NCBI GenBank assembly: GCA_000432515.1
Contig: HF996044.1
Coordinates: 6,595-23,450, forward strand
Length of the DNA: 16,856 nucleotides
Direction: 5' to 3'
Source of the DNA: Bacteroides sp. CAG:545
GTDB lineage: Bacteria > Bacteroidota > Bacteroidia > Bacteroidales > UBA932
The notes beneath the pieces are model-generated. The model made no database searches and had not been told where the DNA came from. It worked only from the letters and a program-made list of their open reading frames with translations. Made by a program: the position numbers and the translations under genes. Each line of letters starts with the position of its first letter. The first letter of the stretch is position 1. Positions 1 to 7,558 of this stretch are shown here, piece by piece.

Positions 1-1076
1 CGGTTCAGCTTGGCCAGCATCAATGCAGTGTCACGCCCATTATAACGCGGAGCCGGCGCGTCCTGTTTATAAGAGGAATCGTGTTCCTCATCCACTATCA
101 CAACTCCCAGATCATGGTGCGGCAGAAATATCGACGAGCGGGTTCCGAGCACCACATATTGCCGGCTTTTCATCGCCTCGGCCACATTCACGCGAGACGC
201 GGAGCTCTCCTTGGAGTGGAACGTCAGGAGCATATCTCCGAAAATGCGTTTCAGACGCTCTTCCAGCTGTCGGCTCACTGCGATTTCCGGCACCATATAC
301 AGCACATTCCTGCCCTTCGAAATCGCATCCAGGGCAAGTGAAATGTAGATTTCCGTCTTGCCGGACCCCGTGACTCCATCCAGCAGCACAGGCTTTCCGG
401 AAGAAAAGCCGTCCCGGATACTCGTCAACGCCTCTTTCTGTGCCGCGCTCAGCGAAAAGCCGGATGAAGCTGGAGCCTCAACATCAGCTTCAGCCTGCGT
501 CCAGACGCTTTCCAATGAAGAAACAGCCTCTGTCAATGCCGCTATCCTCTCCCGCATCTGCTGCACCGAAGCCTCCAGACGCTCTTTCGCCTTCGGCCCG
601 GTTTCAGCCTCAGCCCTCGCAAGACGCTGCTCCAGACTCGCCACCAGCTTCTCCCTGCGTGCTTTCAGCGCTTCTTTTTTCTTGTCAATGCTTCTCTGAC
701 GTCGTTCTGCAGCCCTTGCCCTGGACTCTTCCAAGTTGATTTTCAATGCAGGATAGGCCGCCTTGAAAACCTCACCGACCGAGCAGAGATAATAATCAGC
801 GACAAACCTCCAGAGTTTCAGCTCATTGACAGAAACGGGGTCCAGATTCTTGTCAAGAGACACTATCGGAAACACTTTCTTTATATGAGCGGCCGGAGTC
901 ACATTCACAGCGCTGACCACGCCGGAATACAGACGTGCCGCAAAACGCACTGTCACCCTGTCCCCGACATTGACAGAACCGCTTCCGGCAATCTCTTCAG
1001 GGACACGATAGACCGGCTCCCACTCCAACCGGAGAGGAAGTATGACCGAGACATATATTTTATCCGAATCTGGCAT
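1..1076 (-). CDS. priA: Primosomal protein N' / replication restart helicase PriA (partial, N-terminal 358 residues)
   Basis: PriA is a superfamily 2 DNA helicase that recognises stalled forks and reloads the replicative helicase. Reading the reverse strand from the ATG at 1076 gives an open frame running off the left edge of the window. The N-terminal ~110 residues match the 3'-DNA-binding and winged-helix part. Residues ~115-195 are a charged, Arg/Glu/Lys-rich coiled coil linking it to the helicase, which looks like a lineage-specific insertion. The helicase core then follows: Walker A GVTGSGKTE (234-242), MVPEIA motif (261-266) and the DEEH box followed by DSSYKQ (329-338). The family is normally 730-830 residues, so more than half, including the zinc-binding cysteines and the C-terminal helicase lobe, lies outside the window. 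It is divergent from the plus-strand gene starting near 1159, with about 80 bp between them. Confidence 0.95.
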   Translation of the reverse strand, partial: MPDSDKIYVSVILPLRLEWEPVYRVPEEIAGSGSVNVGDRVTVRFAARLYSGVVSAVNVTPAAHIKKVFPIVSLDKNLDPVSVNELKLWRFVADYYLCSVGEVFKAAYPALKINLEESRARAAERRQRSIDKKKEALKARREKLVASLEQRLARAEAETGPKAKERLEASVQQMRERIAALTEAVSSLESVWTQAEADVEAPASSGFSLSAAQKEALTSIRDGFSSGKPVLLDGVTGSGKTEIYISLALDAISKGRNVLYMVPEIAVSRQLEERLKRIFGDMLLTFHSKESSASRVNVAEAMKSRQYVVLGTRSSIFLPHHDLGVVIVDEEHDSSYKQDAPAPRYNGRDTALMLAKLN

Positions 1077-1105
1077 TGCAGTGCGAATTTAGCAATTTAT
1101 TTCAC

Positions 1106-1113
1106 TACATTTG
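1106..1113 (+). promoter_or_regulatory. Candidate Bacteroidota -7 box (TACATTTG) for the leucine-rich-repeat gene
   Basis: TACATTTG matches the Bacteroidota -7 consensus TAnnTTTG exactly. It lies about 45 bp before the chosen start of the leucine-rich-repeat gene, in the gap between it and the divergent priA. No convincing TTTG -33 box is present at the expected 20 bp spacing, so this is only a partial promoter match. On the opposite strand the same gap holds only imperfect -7 candidates for priA. Confidence 0.4.
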
Positions 1114-1158
1114 CGATTGGCAAACGATAAAAGCTGCCAACAGCTTCTTTTAAAAAGT

Positions 1159-1893
1159 ATGCCGCCCAAACATATGACAGAAGACGAAAGAAACATATTT
1201 CCGGAAGAGGTTCTGAAAGCATTGGCAGTCAGCACGGAAGCGACTGCGGAGGACCTCGCCACAGATGACTGGGACAGTGAATTCAACTGCAGTTACAGCG
1301 CTGACGGCCGCAAACTTCTGGACGCGGAGAACTTCCCGGACGAAGTGACAGTCAGAGACAGGGTGCAGATCATCTGCGACAATGTCTTTTCATTTCAGGA
1401 CTACATGGCTGAGGACTACCACTTGGGCAGCGACATCCCGGAAGAAGACCGCGTTTCGTTTTTGGACAAGATAACCCTTCCGCCAAGCGTCGAGCATATC
1501 GGAGCAGGCGCATTCAAGGAATGCGGGTGGATTACGAGCATAAAGTTCCCGAAATCACTGCTCACCATCCGTGACAATGCCTTCTACGGCTGCTGGGAGC
1601 TCCGTAGCGCCGCATTTCCGGCAAACCTGACAAGTATCGGAGAACGTGCCTTCTTCGAATGTTTTTCACTTGAAAAAGTGCGTCTGAACAAGGGACTTAA
1701 AGTCATCGGTTCCGAGGCGTTCAGCTTCTGCGAATCACTCAAGGAAATCACCCTGCCAGCAGGTCTGGTTGCCATCGGAGAAGATGCTTTCTTCGGCTGC
1801 AGGAAGCTGAAAAAGATATTCGTTCCTGCAGGCACGCTGGAAATGTACAGACAAATTCTGCCTACCCATCAGCGCTACCTGAAAGAGTACTAG
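1159..1893 (+). CDS. Leucine-rich-repeat (BspA-type, LRR_5) protein, no signal peptide
   Basis: The predicted protein is 244 residues. Its C-terminal half (about 104-223) is five ~23-residue repeats of the form I-x-L/F-P-x-x-L-x-x-I-G-x-x-A-F-x-x-C-x-x-L, the BspA / Treponema pallidum type LRR_5 repeat. The N-terminal ~100 residues are acidic and match nothing I recognise, apart from a short Y-S-A-D-G-R-K-L-L stretch common in such proteins. I chose the ATG at 1159. A second ATG at 1174 is equally usable, and a TTG at 1111 would overlap the putative -7 box. With either ATG there is no signal peptide or lipobox, so the protein is probably cytoplasmic, unlike many secreted BspA-like adhesins. 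It likely mediates protein-protein contacts; the partner is unknown. Its TAG stop overlaps the stop of the convergent gene (CTAG at 1890-1893). Confidence 0.8.
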   Translation: MPPKHMTEDERNIFPEEVLKALAVSTEATAEDLATDDWDSEFNCSYSADGRKLLDAENFPDEVTVRDRVQIICDNVFSFQDYMAEDYHLGSDIPEEDRVSFLDKITLPPSVEHIGAGAFKECGWITSIKFPKSLLTIRDNAFYGCWELRSAAFPANLTSIGERAFFECFSLEKVRLNKGLKVIGSEAFSFCESLKEITLPAGLVAIGEDAFFGCRKLKKIFVPAGTLEMYRQILPTHQRYLKEY

Positions 1894-3752
1894 AAATCAT
1901 ACATCAGCTGCACTCTCACTTCCGCCTTCGACTGGCGGAAATTTTTCATGCCCGGATCGCTCCACGGTGTGGAAGACCATCCTGCCCGCAGATATGACTT
2001 GAAAGCCGATCTGCGGAAACGCCATTTCATCCGCGCCACAAGCGACAGCGTATAGCCCCTGCCGTAATATGCAGGAACATTGAACGAGCCTGGCGCATCT
2101 CTCTCGTAGCAATATATCCGGTCATCCCAGTTGTCCGCAATGAACGCAGTGCCACGCAAGAACACCGCACCGATTCTTCCATAATACGCTTCCTCCACAT
2201 ACAGCAGTCCCGCCATCTTCCTGCCTTTCAGCACATTGAGCCGGAACGCGGTACCGAACAAGCCGTATTTCCAGTTCAGGTCACCTCTGAAATCTGTCCT
2301 GTTTTTCAGCCCGTAATTTCTCAGACGTTCCTGTAGCCTGAACACCATAGAGACGTTATCACCCGCCTTGCACGGCACATACAGCAGAGCCTTCCACTGC
2401 CTGTCGCCTCCGTCCTGGCGCATCCCGAAATCCACAGTCAGCCCCATTTCCCTGAAACTCACTCCTGAGGATGCCCCGACTTCACCTTTTTTGCCTGACC
2501 ATGTTCTCACAGGCGCACAGAAGGCCATATCGTAGCCGTCGGGGATATATCTACCGGAAAACGCCAAATTCCAATTGTCAACGACAGGAATCATCGCGCC
2601 TCCTGTCAATGCAGGTTTAACTGCACATATATCATATGCGGCCTCCGCGAACAGTTCAGTTCCCTTCAGACAGAACCGTGCATCGACAGAGACTTTGGAA
2701 AGAGACAGAAAAGCTGATTTCCCTATGGCGAACCCGTTTCCTGTAGTCTTGGCCGGCATTTTTCCGATCTTGCAGAAAGCAGTAGCCGAGACCTGGCCGT
2801 GACTGGAACGCCAGGCCACATTGCCTCCTGAAAGCACATCCCAGCCCCGGTTCTTCCCAGAAGCACCTGAAAAATCCTGTTCCGCCAGCCACCCTGACGC
2901 TGAAAAAACGGTCACGACGAACTTGCCGATATCCACTTCCGCGGCTATGCCCCTTAGCCTCGAGGAGGGTGACAATGCTCTCGACGTGGACAGTCCGGCA
3001 GGACGTTTCCAGAATGACTGGACATTCTGAACTCCGGTCATACTGAATCCGTTCCACAGCGCTAGTCCCTGTCCGAACCGCAGGGAGTAATCCCCTATCG
3101 CCATCTTCCACGGAGACTTCCTGCCATATACCATATAATATCCGGCTACGGACGTAGGCCACACCCCACGGTCATCATATCCGCGCCTGACCGCCATGCC
3201 TGCATCATACCGTCCGCTCGCCTCTATACGGTAACGGCTGTTCCATCCCCATACTGCATCCGCCTTCTTATCGGCCAGTGAAGTCTTTTCTGAGACATTG
3301 ACTGACAATGAATTGCGCGGACGGCGTCTGAGCCCCGAGCTCCGGCCGGGAAGGGCAGATGATTCCAGCGAGATGAAGGGAGCGAGAGCTTCGGCCACTC
3401 TCTCTCCGAATCCGTCTATGGAGGCGAGTTCCGAATAGGAGAGCACGTCACCGCTGTGTGCACGATAGTGAGCAAACGATGCCGCCTGGTACATTGACAT
3501 GAGTCCTGATTTTTCGATGACGGAGAGCGGGACAAGATTTATCTGCAACGGGGATTCGGCAAGGTCCCACCATTTTTCGAGTTCTTCTTCTGACAATGTT
3601 TCGATGTCCGGCGCTCCTGTCAGGAACAGTATCGCCCGGATAACTCTCTCATCTGCAGCCCGGTCCGCCGGCCCGGTTTCCGCACGGCCTGAAGCAGGGA
3701 AACAGGACAACAGCAGGGACATAAAAAAAACAACGGTCACTCCTCGTCTCAT
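1890..3752 (-). CDS. Helix-hairpin-helix domain protein with C-terminal outer-membrane beta-barrel
   Basis: The product is about 620 residues from the ATG at 3752; a GTG two codons upstream is the alternative start. It opens with a signal peptide: MRRG, a hydrophobic core, and probable cleavage near GRA/E at residue 24. Residues ~50-128 form a helical region with a helix-hairpin-helix motif (LSYSELASIDGFGERVAEAL, about 104-123) like that in ComEA-type and DNA-repair proteins. The remainder is rich in alternating hydrophobic/aromatic strands (F-x-F-x-M, W-x-W patterns) and ends in Tyr-Asp-Phe, as expected for an outer-membrane barrel. This arrangement is a recurrent uncharacterised family in Bacteroidota. 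Whether the HhH region touches DNA in the periplasm or serves another role is unknown. The gene is monocistronic, convergent with the leucine-rich-repeat gene and divergent from hpt. A T8 run lies within the signal peptide (3723-3730). Confidence 0.8.
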   Translation of the reverse strand: MRRGVTVVFFMSLLLSCFPASGRAETGPADRAADERVIRAILFLTGAPDIETLSEEELEKWWDLAESPLQINLVPLSVIEKSGLMSMYQAASFAHYRAHSGDVLSYSELASIDGFGERVAEALAPFISLESSALPGRSSGLRRRPRNSLSVNVSEKTSLADKKADAVWGWNSRYRIEASGRYDAGMAVRRGYDDRGVWPTSVAGYYMVYGRKSPWKMAIGDYSLRFGQGLALWNGFSMTGVQNVQSFWKRPAGLSTSRALSPSSRLRGIAAEVDIGKFVVTVFSASGWLAEQDFSGASGKNRGWDVLSGGNVAWRSSHGQVSATAFCKIGKMPAKTTGNGFAIGKSAFLSLSKVSVDARFCLKGTELFAEAAYDICAVKPALTGGAMIPVVDNWNLAFSGRYIPDGYDMAFCAPVRTWSGKKGEVGASSGVSFREMGLTVDFGMRQDGGDRQWKALLYVPCKAGDNVSMVFRLQERLRNYGLKNRTDFRGDLNWKYGLFGTAFRLNVLKGRKMAGLLYVEEAYYGRIGAVFLRGTAFIADNWDDRIYCYERDAPGSFNVPAYYGRGYTLSLVARMKWRFRRSAFKSYLRAGWSSTPWSDPGMKNFRQSKAEVRVQLMYDF

Positions 3753-3860
3753 ACACACTGAATTTTACAGTCATACTTGACGGCCGTCGTGTCCGTAGTC
3801 CTTGCTTGTGACACGCAATATAGGAATTATTTTCAGATTAACGAGCATAAAAGATAAAAA

Positions 3861-3877
3861 TGTGCTATTTTTGCACA
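3861..3877 (+). promoter_or_regulatory. hpt -7 box (TATTTTTG) inside an inverted repeat
   Basis: TATTTTTG at 3866-3873 matches the Bacteroidota -7 consensus TAnnTTTG, 23 bp before the hpt ATG, implying a very short leader. The box sits in a small perfect dyad, TGTGC (3861-3865) and GCACA (3873-3877), with a 7-nt centre, which could be an operator for a dimeric regulator. No TTTG is found 20 bp upstream, so the -33 element is weak or absent. The remaining ~100 bp to the HhH gene start is AT-rich and shows no clear promoter on the minus strand. Confidence 0.5.
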
Positions 3878-3896
3878 TGATTCATAAAAACCTGGT

Positions 3897-4439
3897 ATGG
3901 AAAGAATAACCCTATTTGACAAGACCTTCAGGCCGTTCATTTCAAATGATGAAATCGAAAAAGCCATTGACAAGGTTGCAGAGAAGATCAATGCCGACTA
4001 CAGCAGTTTTACCGAGCCACCGGTGCTCCTGTGCATACTTAACGGCTCGATCATGTTCACGGCCGAGCTTATGAAGCGGCTGAATTTCGACTGCGAGCTG
4101 ATTTCCATGAAATTGTCTTCATACGACGGCACACAGTCCACCGGCAACGTGCGCGAAGTCATGGGCATGACAGGCAGCGTGAAGGGAAAACGAGTAATCG
4201 TGGTGGAAGATATCGTGGACACAGGCAACACGATAGTGGATTTGAACCGCATTGTCAAGGAAAACGGCGCGACAGACTGCAAGATATGCACGATGCTGCT
4301 CAAGCCTGAGGTTTACAAGAAGGCTGTCAAACTGGACTATGTGGCGATGGAGATTCCGAACAGGTTCATCGTGGGATTCGGACTTGACTACAACGAACTC
4401 GGAAGAAATTACAGGGACATCTATATCCTGGATGAGTAG
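3897..4439 (+). CDS. hpt: Hypoxanthine (guanine) phosphoribosyltransferase
   Basis: The enzyme transfers the phosphoribosyl group of PRPP to hypoxanthine or guanine, giving IMP or GMP, in cytoplasmic purine salvage. The 180-residue length is typical of bacterial HPRT. The PRPP-binding signature VIVVEDIVDTGNT lies at residues 100-112, with the acidic Glu104-Asp105 pair. ILNGS (47-51) is the usual pyrophosphate-binding loop. The flexible loop region around SSYDGTQSTG (74-83) and the base-binding VGFGLDYNELGRN (159-171) are intact. The ATG at 3897 follows the -7 box by a short leader. The gene is followed 23 bp later by adk on the same strand, so the two purine-nucleotide genes are probably cotranscribed. 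Confidence 0.95.
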   Translation: MERITLFDKTFRPFISNDEIEKAIDKVAEKINADYSSFTEPPVLLCILNGSIMFTAELMKRLNFDCELISMKLSSYDGTQSTGNVREVMGMTGSVKGKRVIVVEDIVDTGNTIVDLNRIVKENGATDCKICTMLLKPEVYKKAVKLDYVAMEIPNRFIVGFGLDYNELGRNYRDIYILDE

Positions 4440-4462
4440 AATATCTAACAATTGAGAATACA

Positions 4463-5035
4463 ATGAAATATTACATTCTTTTCGGGCCTCCGGGAGCAGG
4501 AAAAGGCACCCAGGCAAGCGCAATGGTGGAGAAATACAATCTTTGCCACCTTTCAACCGGCGAACTCCTCCGCAAGGAAATAGCAGAGGGCACAGAACTC
4601 GGCAAGAAAGCCCAATCACTCATCGATGCCGGCTCACTGGTTCCTGATGAAGTAGTGGAAGGCATGATAGACAATGCTTTCAAGACTGTCAAGGGCGTGA
4701 ACGGTTTCCTTCTTGACGGTTTCCCGCGTACTATCGCACAGGCCGAAGTGCTGGACAAGATGCTTGCTGCCGGCAATGAGGCCGTAACATCTGTCATCTC
4801 CATCATGATTCCTGACGAGATGATCAAGGAGAGAATCCGCCACAGAGCTTCTATCGAAGGCCGTGCAGATGATGCAAAGGAAGAGACCATCAACAACAGG
4901 ATCAAGACCTATCACGAAAAGACCGAGCCTCTCGTGGATTTCTACAAGAAGGCCGGAAAGTATGAGGAGATCGACGGCACTGGCAGTATCGATGCTGTCC
5001 GCGAGACCATCTTCTCCGTAATGGACAAGTTCTAA
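4463..5035 (+). CDS. adk: Adenylate kinase (short form, no zinc LID)
   Basis: It catalyses ATP + AMP <-> 2 ADP in the cytoplasm. The 190 residues contain the P-loop GPPGAGKGT (8-16), the AMP-binding STGELLR (31-37), the signature LLDGFPRT (83-90) and the LID region RHRASIEGRADD (126-137) with its phosphate-binding arginines. The LID is the short type, without the ~27-residue insertion or the zinc-binding cysteines seen in long-form enzymes. It lies downstream of hpt with a 23-nt gap, so the operon couples base salvage to nucleotide phosphorylation. Transcription is expected to stop at the hairpin near 5086-5112. Confidence 0.96.
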   Translation: MKYYILFGPPGAGKGTQASAMVEKYNLCHLSTGELLRKEIAEGTELGKKAQSLIDAGSLVPDEVVEGMIDNAFKTVKGVNGFLLDGFPRTIAQAEVLDKMLAAGNEAVTSVISIMIPDEMIKERIRHRASIEGRADDAKEETINNRIKTYHEKTEPLVDFYKKAGKYEEIDGTGSIDAVRETIFSVMDKF

Positions 5036-5083
5036 GAACCTGCAGGACAATATCTCAGATCAGATTCCTGATTTGGATGAACG

Positions 5084-5117
5084 AAAAAGCCGACGGAAAC
5101 TCCGCCGGCTTTCTCTT
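5084..5117. terminator. Bidirectional Rho-independent terminator between adk and the PUL operon
   Basis: Arms at 5086-5097 and 5101-5112 form a 12-bp stem with a 3-nt loop. On the plus strand there is one A/C mismatch. On the minus strand the same position is a G-U wobble, so the stem is fully paired and is followed by a run of five T. It therefore looks strongest as the terminator of the minus-strand SusC-to-LamG operon, and usable for adk from the other side. Confidence 0.8.
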
Positions 5118-5156
5118 ATGAATATGAATGTTATAGTGTATAACTATATTGTCAGC

Positions 5157-6383
5157 TTACTTCCAAGGAGTTGCGAGGTCCTCACTTGATACGTTCTCAA
5201 CCCACTCAAAGGTCTTGTTCGTATGCAAGTGATGATGATCGCCTGCAAGGTTCTTGAAGAGTTTTGTGCTCTCATCATAGTTGGATCTGCTAATTCTCCA
5301 GTAACCTACGAGACCCTTGCTGTCAGGAGCAACAGACTTGATGCTGTTTGCAATCTGATCTGCAGTTCTGGCCACATCCCAAACACGGATTTCATTGGTC
5401 ATGACTTTACAGCCCCACCACCATCTGTCACCAGGAGCCCAGGTACCATTGCTGCCGCCGACTCCCATAAATGACATATAAGGGAACTGGCCTTCATTGA
5501 CAACCTTTGTCGCAATTTCCTTTCTTCCTGCGAAAGAACCATTCACATAGATTGAAACATAAGTTCCGTCGAAGGTAACCGCATAGTGCTGCCACTTGTT
5601 GGACTCGATAGCGATTGTAGGGTTAAGGTAGTCGCCGATACCCTGGAACTGAGCCCAAGAGTGAGCCTTCACGCCATCCTGATCATTCTGAGGGTCCTCG
5701 AAACGTGCCATGAACTCACCACTGCCAGGATTGCAGAAGAACAGGTCTCTGTTACGGTTTCCTGTATTGGATACCTGCAGACGCATCTCGATAGTGAACT
5801 GAGGAATATTGAATGCTTCATCGGTTCTAAGACCTGAAGCGCCGTTGAACATAGGGAGATCATCTACGATTGCAGAAGAAATCACATACACATAAGAAGA
5901 TGTACGTCCTGTAACATCAGCATTGCCGGCAACCTTTTCCATTCGGAGAGGAAGGGCATATGGTGTTCCAAGCATAGCCAGCGGAAGCGGATCCACTGAA
6001 ATGATGAACGGATCAGAAGAACACTTTCCCGCAGGAATCTTCACTGTTGACTCGAATTTTACCAACTCTTCAGGAAGGATCGCATAGCCGGTACCTTCTG
6101 ATTCATTGAACTGGTTCAGTACATCCTTGTCGATTACCAGACGATACTCTGCATCAGCATCTTCCTTGTCTGTCAATGATGGTGTAAGGGCAAGATTGGT
6201 AACGGTAGAACCGAGGGTTACTACACTGTTGGCAATACCCGGAGTAGAGTTGCTCTCTACGAGGTATGCGTGAACTCCGAGCTTGTCACCCATAGTTCCG
6301 GCTGCACCATATTCCGCATCGTTGCAGCTGCACGCAGCCATGGCCATAAGTGCAAGAGCACCGTATTTATAAATATTTTTCAT
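5157..6383 (-). CDS. Surface lipoprotein with DUF1735 N-domain and LamG-like (concanavalin A-fold) C-domain
   Basis: The product is 408 residues. It carries a lipoprotein signal with adjacent cysteines at 18 and 20 (MAAC / ACSC); either could be the lipidated residue. Residues ~30-170 resemble the DUF1735 (BT_3987-like N-terminal) Ig-like domain common in Bacteroides PUL proteins. Residues ~180-390 match a Laminin_G_3 / concanavalin-like beta-sandwich: WQHYAVTFDGTYVSIYVNG at 264-282, EIRVWDVART at 331-340 and LVGYWR at 358-363. This architecture is typical of surface glycan-binding proteins that help SusC/SusD hold a glycan. No catalytic residues are recognisable. It is the last gene of the operon, 25 nt after the GH18 gene and just before the terminator. 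An enzymatic role for the LamG-like domain is less likely but not excluded. Confidence 0.85.
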   Translation of the reverse strand: MKNIYKYGALALMAMAACSCNDAEYGAAGTMGDKLGVHAYLVESNSTPGIANSVVTLGSTVTNLALTPSLTDKEDADAEYRLVIDKDVLNQFNESEGTGYAILPEELVKFESTVKIPAGKCSSDPFIISVDPLPLAMLGTPYALPLRMEKVAGNADVTGRTSSYVYVISSAIVDDLPMFNGASGLRTDEAFNIPQFTIEMRLQVSNTGNRNRDLFFCNPGSGEFMARFEDPQNDQDGVKAHSWAQFQGIGDYLNPTIAIESNKWQHYAVTFDGTYVSIYVNGSFAGRKEIATKVVNEGQFPYMSFMGVGGSNGTWAPGDRWWWGCKVMTNEIRVWDVARTADQIANSIKSVAPDSKGLVGYWRISRSNYDESTKLFKNLAGDHHHLHTNKTFEWVENVSSEDLATPWK

Positions 6384-6408
6384 GTTATTCTAATTTAAAC
6401 TTTCAATA

Positions 6409-7539
6409 CTATTCAGCCGGTTTCTCGATAATTTGCTTGCCAGGAGCAGGATTCTGCTGCTGAATAGCCTTGCGCATCCATTTGTAAGGAGGGTTGTTAA
6501 CCTTCTCGTTACTGAAACGGTATGCACCGAATCCACCCTTTCTGAAGCCGTTTGAAGGTTTCCAGTCAGCAAAACCGACGAGAGAAGGCATAATCTTCTT
6601 GTCCCATCTGTAACCATCAATGTCATACCACCAGAAACCGCCGTTCAAGCAGTCGATAGCACTTTCAAGGTTCTCTGTAACAATAAGCTTCTTGGTAATC
6701 TCCTCCTCACTCATCACTCCGGAGAAAGCATAGATAGTGCTTCTCAGACGAGACTCCAGACCATTCGCGCTATTGGAAGTATTAGGGCTCACAAAGCTGG
6801 TTGTAGCATAAGCCTGATTTACGAAGTAGTCGAAATATTTGATAAGTTCAGCCGCATTAGGCATCGATGTATAATATCCGTCAACGATGAAAACCTTGTC
6901 TGTTCCTGACTGAGGTCCGATATACTTGCCCATTTCCTCCACGAACCATGTAAAGTACTGGGAATTACGGCAGAGAGCTCCACCATACTCACCCGGCTCA
7001 TAGTCGATGTCGATGCCGCTGAAGCCATAGATGTTCAGGGAGTCAGCGATAGTCTTTGTCCATTTGATGATGGAGTTATGGATAGCCTCCTCGTCACCGT
7101 CTTTCCATCCCCAGTAATCTCTACGCTCCTGAACAGTTGTAAGCTCACCTGGAGAATAGAAGCAACCTACTTCCGGTACGAAAGAGCAGATAAGCACCTT
7201 GGTACCCTTGACCTTGGTAACGAAATCAAGGTCTGCCTTCTTGGTAGGAGTAAGATGGGAATTGTTCCACAATGAAATGATATCCATTGAGTCCGGAACT
7301 GCCTGAAGCATGTTGTTAGTAGCGACACCGCCCTCGCCCCATTCACTGAACCATCCGAATGAAACAGAATGATCACTTGCCTTATAAGCTCTGAGAGCCT
7401 CATAGTAAGCATCATCCTTAAGGATTTCAGTCAACGGACTATCGAAATCTTTAGGTTCCGGTGTAGTCCAGTCATCACAACCGGTAACTGCAAATACTGC
7501 GAGTGCCGGAATGACAGCTTTCAATATATTGAATTTCAT
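6409..7539 (-). CDS. GH18 endo-beta-N-acetylglucosaminidase-like lipoprotein
   Basis: The product is 376 residues. A lipoprotein signal peptide ends at Cys21 (VTGC), followed by Asp-Asp, the kind of acidic tail linked to surface export in Bacteroidota. The catalytic strand reads SGIDIDYE (174-181), with Glu181 as the expected acid and Asp179/Asp177 as supporting acids of the family-18 substrate-assisted mechanism. NQAY at 241-244 fits the substrate N-acetyl-stabilising Gln/Tyr strand. The first Asp of the usual DGxDxDxE motif is Ser174. Length and position between susD and a DUF1735 lipoprotein resemble the GH18 enzymes of Bacteroides N-glycan PULs, which cut the chitobiose core and release glycans from glycoproteins. 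Substrate specificity cannot be read from sequence, and chitin-like oligomers are an alternative. It starts 19 nt after susD. Confidence 0.88.
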   Translation of the reverse strand: MKFNILKAVIPALAVFAVTGCDDWTTPEPKDFDSPLTEILKDDAYYEALRAYKASDHSVSFGWFSEWGEGGVATNNMLQAVPDSMDIISLWNNSHLTPTKKADLDFVTKVKGTKVLICSFVPEVGCFYSPGELTTVQERRDYWGWKDGDEEAIHNSIIKWTKTIADSLNIYGFSGIDIDYEPGEYGGALCRNSQYFTWFVEEMGKYIGPQSGTDKVFIVDGYYTSMPNAAELIKYFDYFVNQAYATTSFVSPNTSNSANGLESRLRSTIYAFSGVMSEEEITKKLIVTENLESAIDCLNGGFWWYDIDGYRWDKKIMPSLVGFADWKPSNGFRKGGFGAYRFSNEKVNNPPYKWMRKAIQQQNPAPGKQIIEKPAE

Positions 7540-7558
7540 GTTTATCGAATTTTATATG

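Noticed and set aside
1111..1158. TTG start and 16 extra residues for the leucine-rich-repeat protein
   Set aside because: The TTG lies inside the putative -7 box. ATG codons at 1159 and 1174 are better placed.
2656..3162. 168-codon open frame on the minus strand inside the HhH/barrel gene
   Set aside because: It overlaps a well-supported frame on the same strand and has low-complexity, basic/aromatic content without any family features. Shadow frame.
3723..3730. T8 run in the signal peptide of the HhH/barrel protein as a phase-variable tract
   Set aside because: It encodes Val-Phe-Phe in a hydrophobic core where T-rich codons are expected, and there is no immediate stop in a shifted frame.
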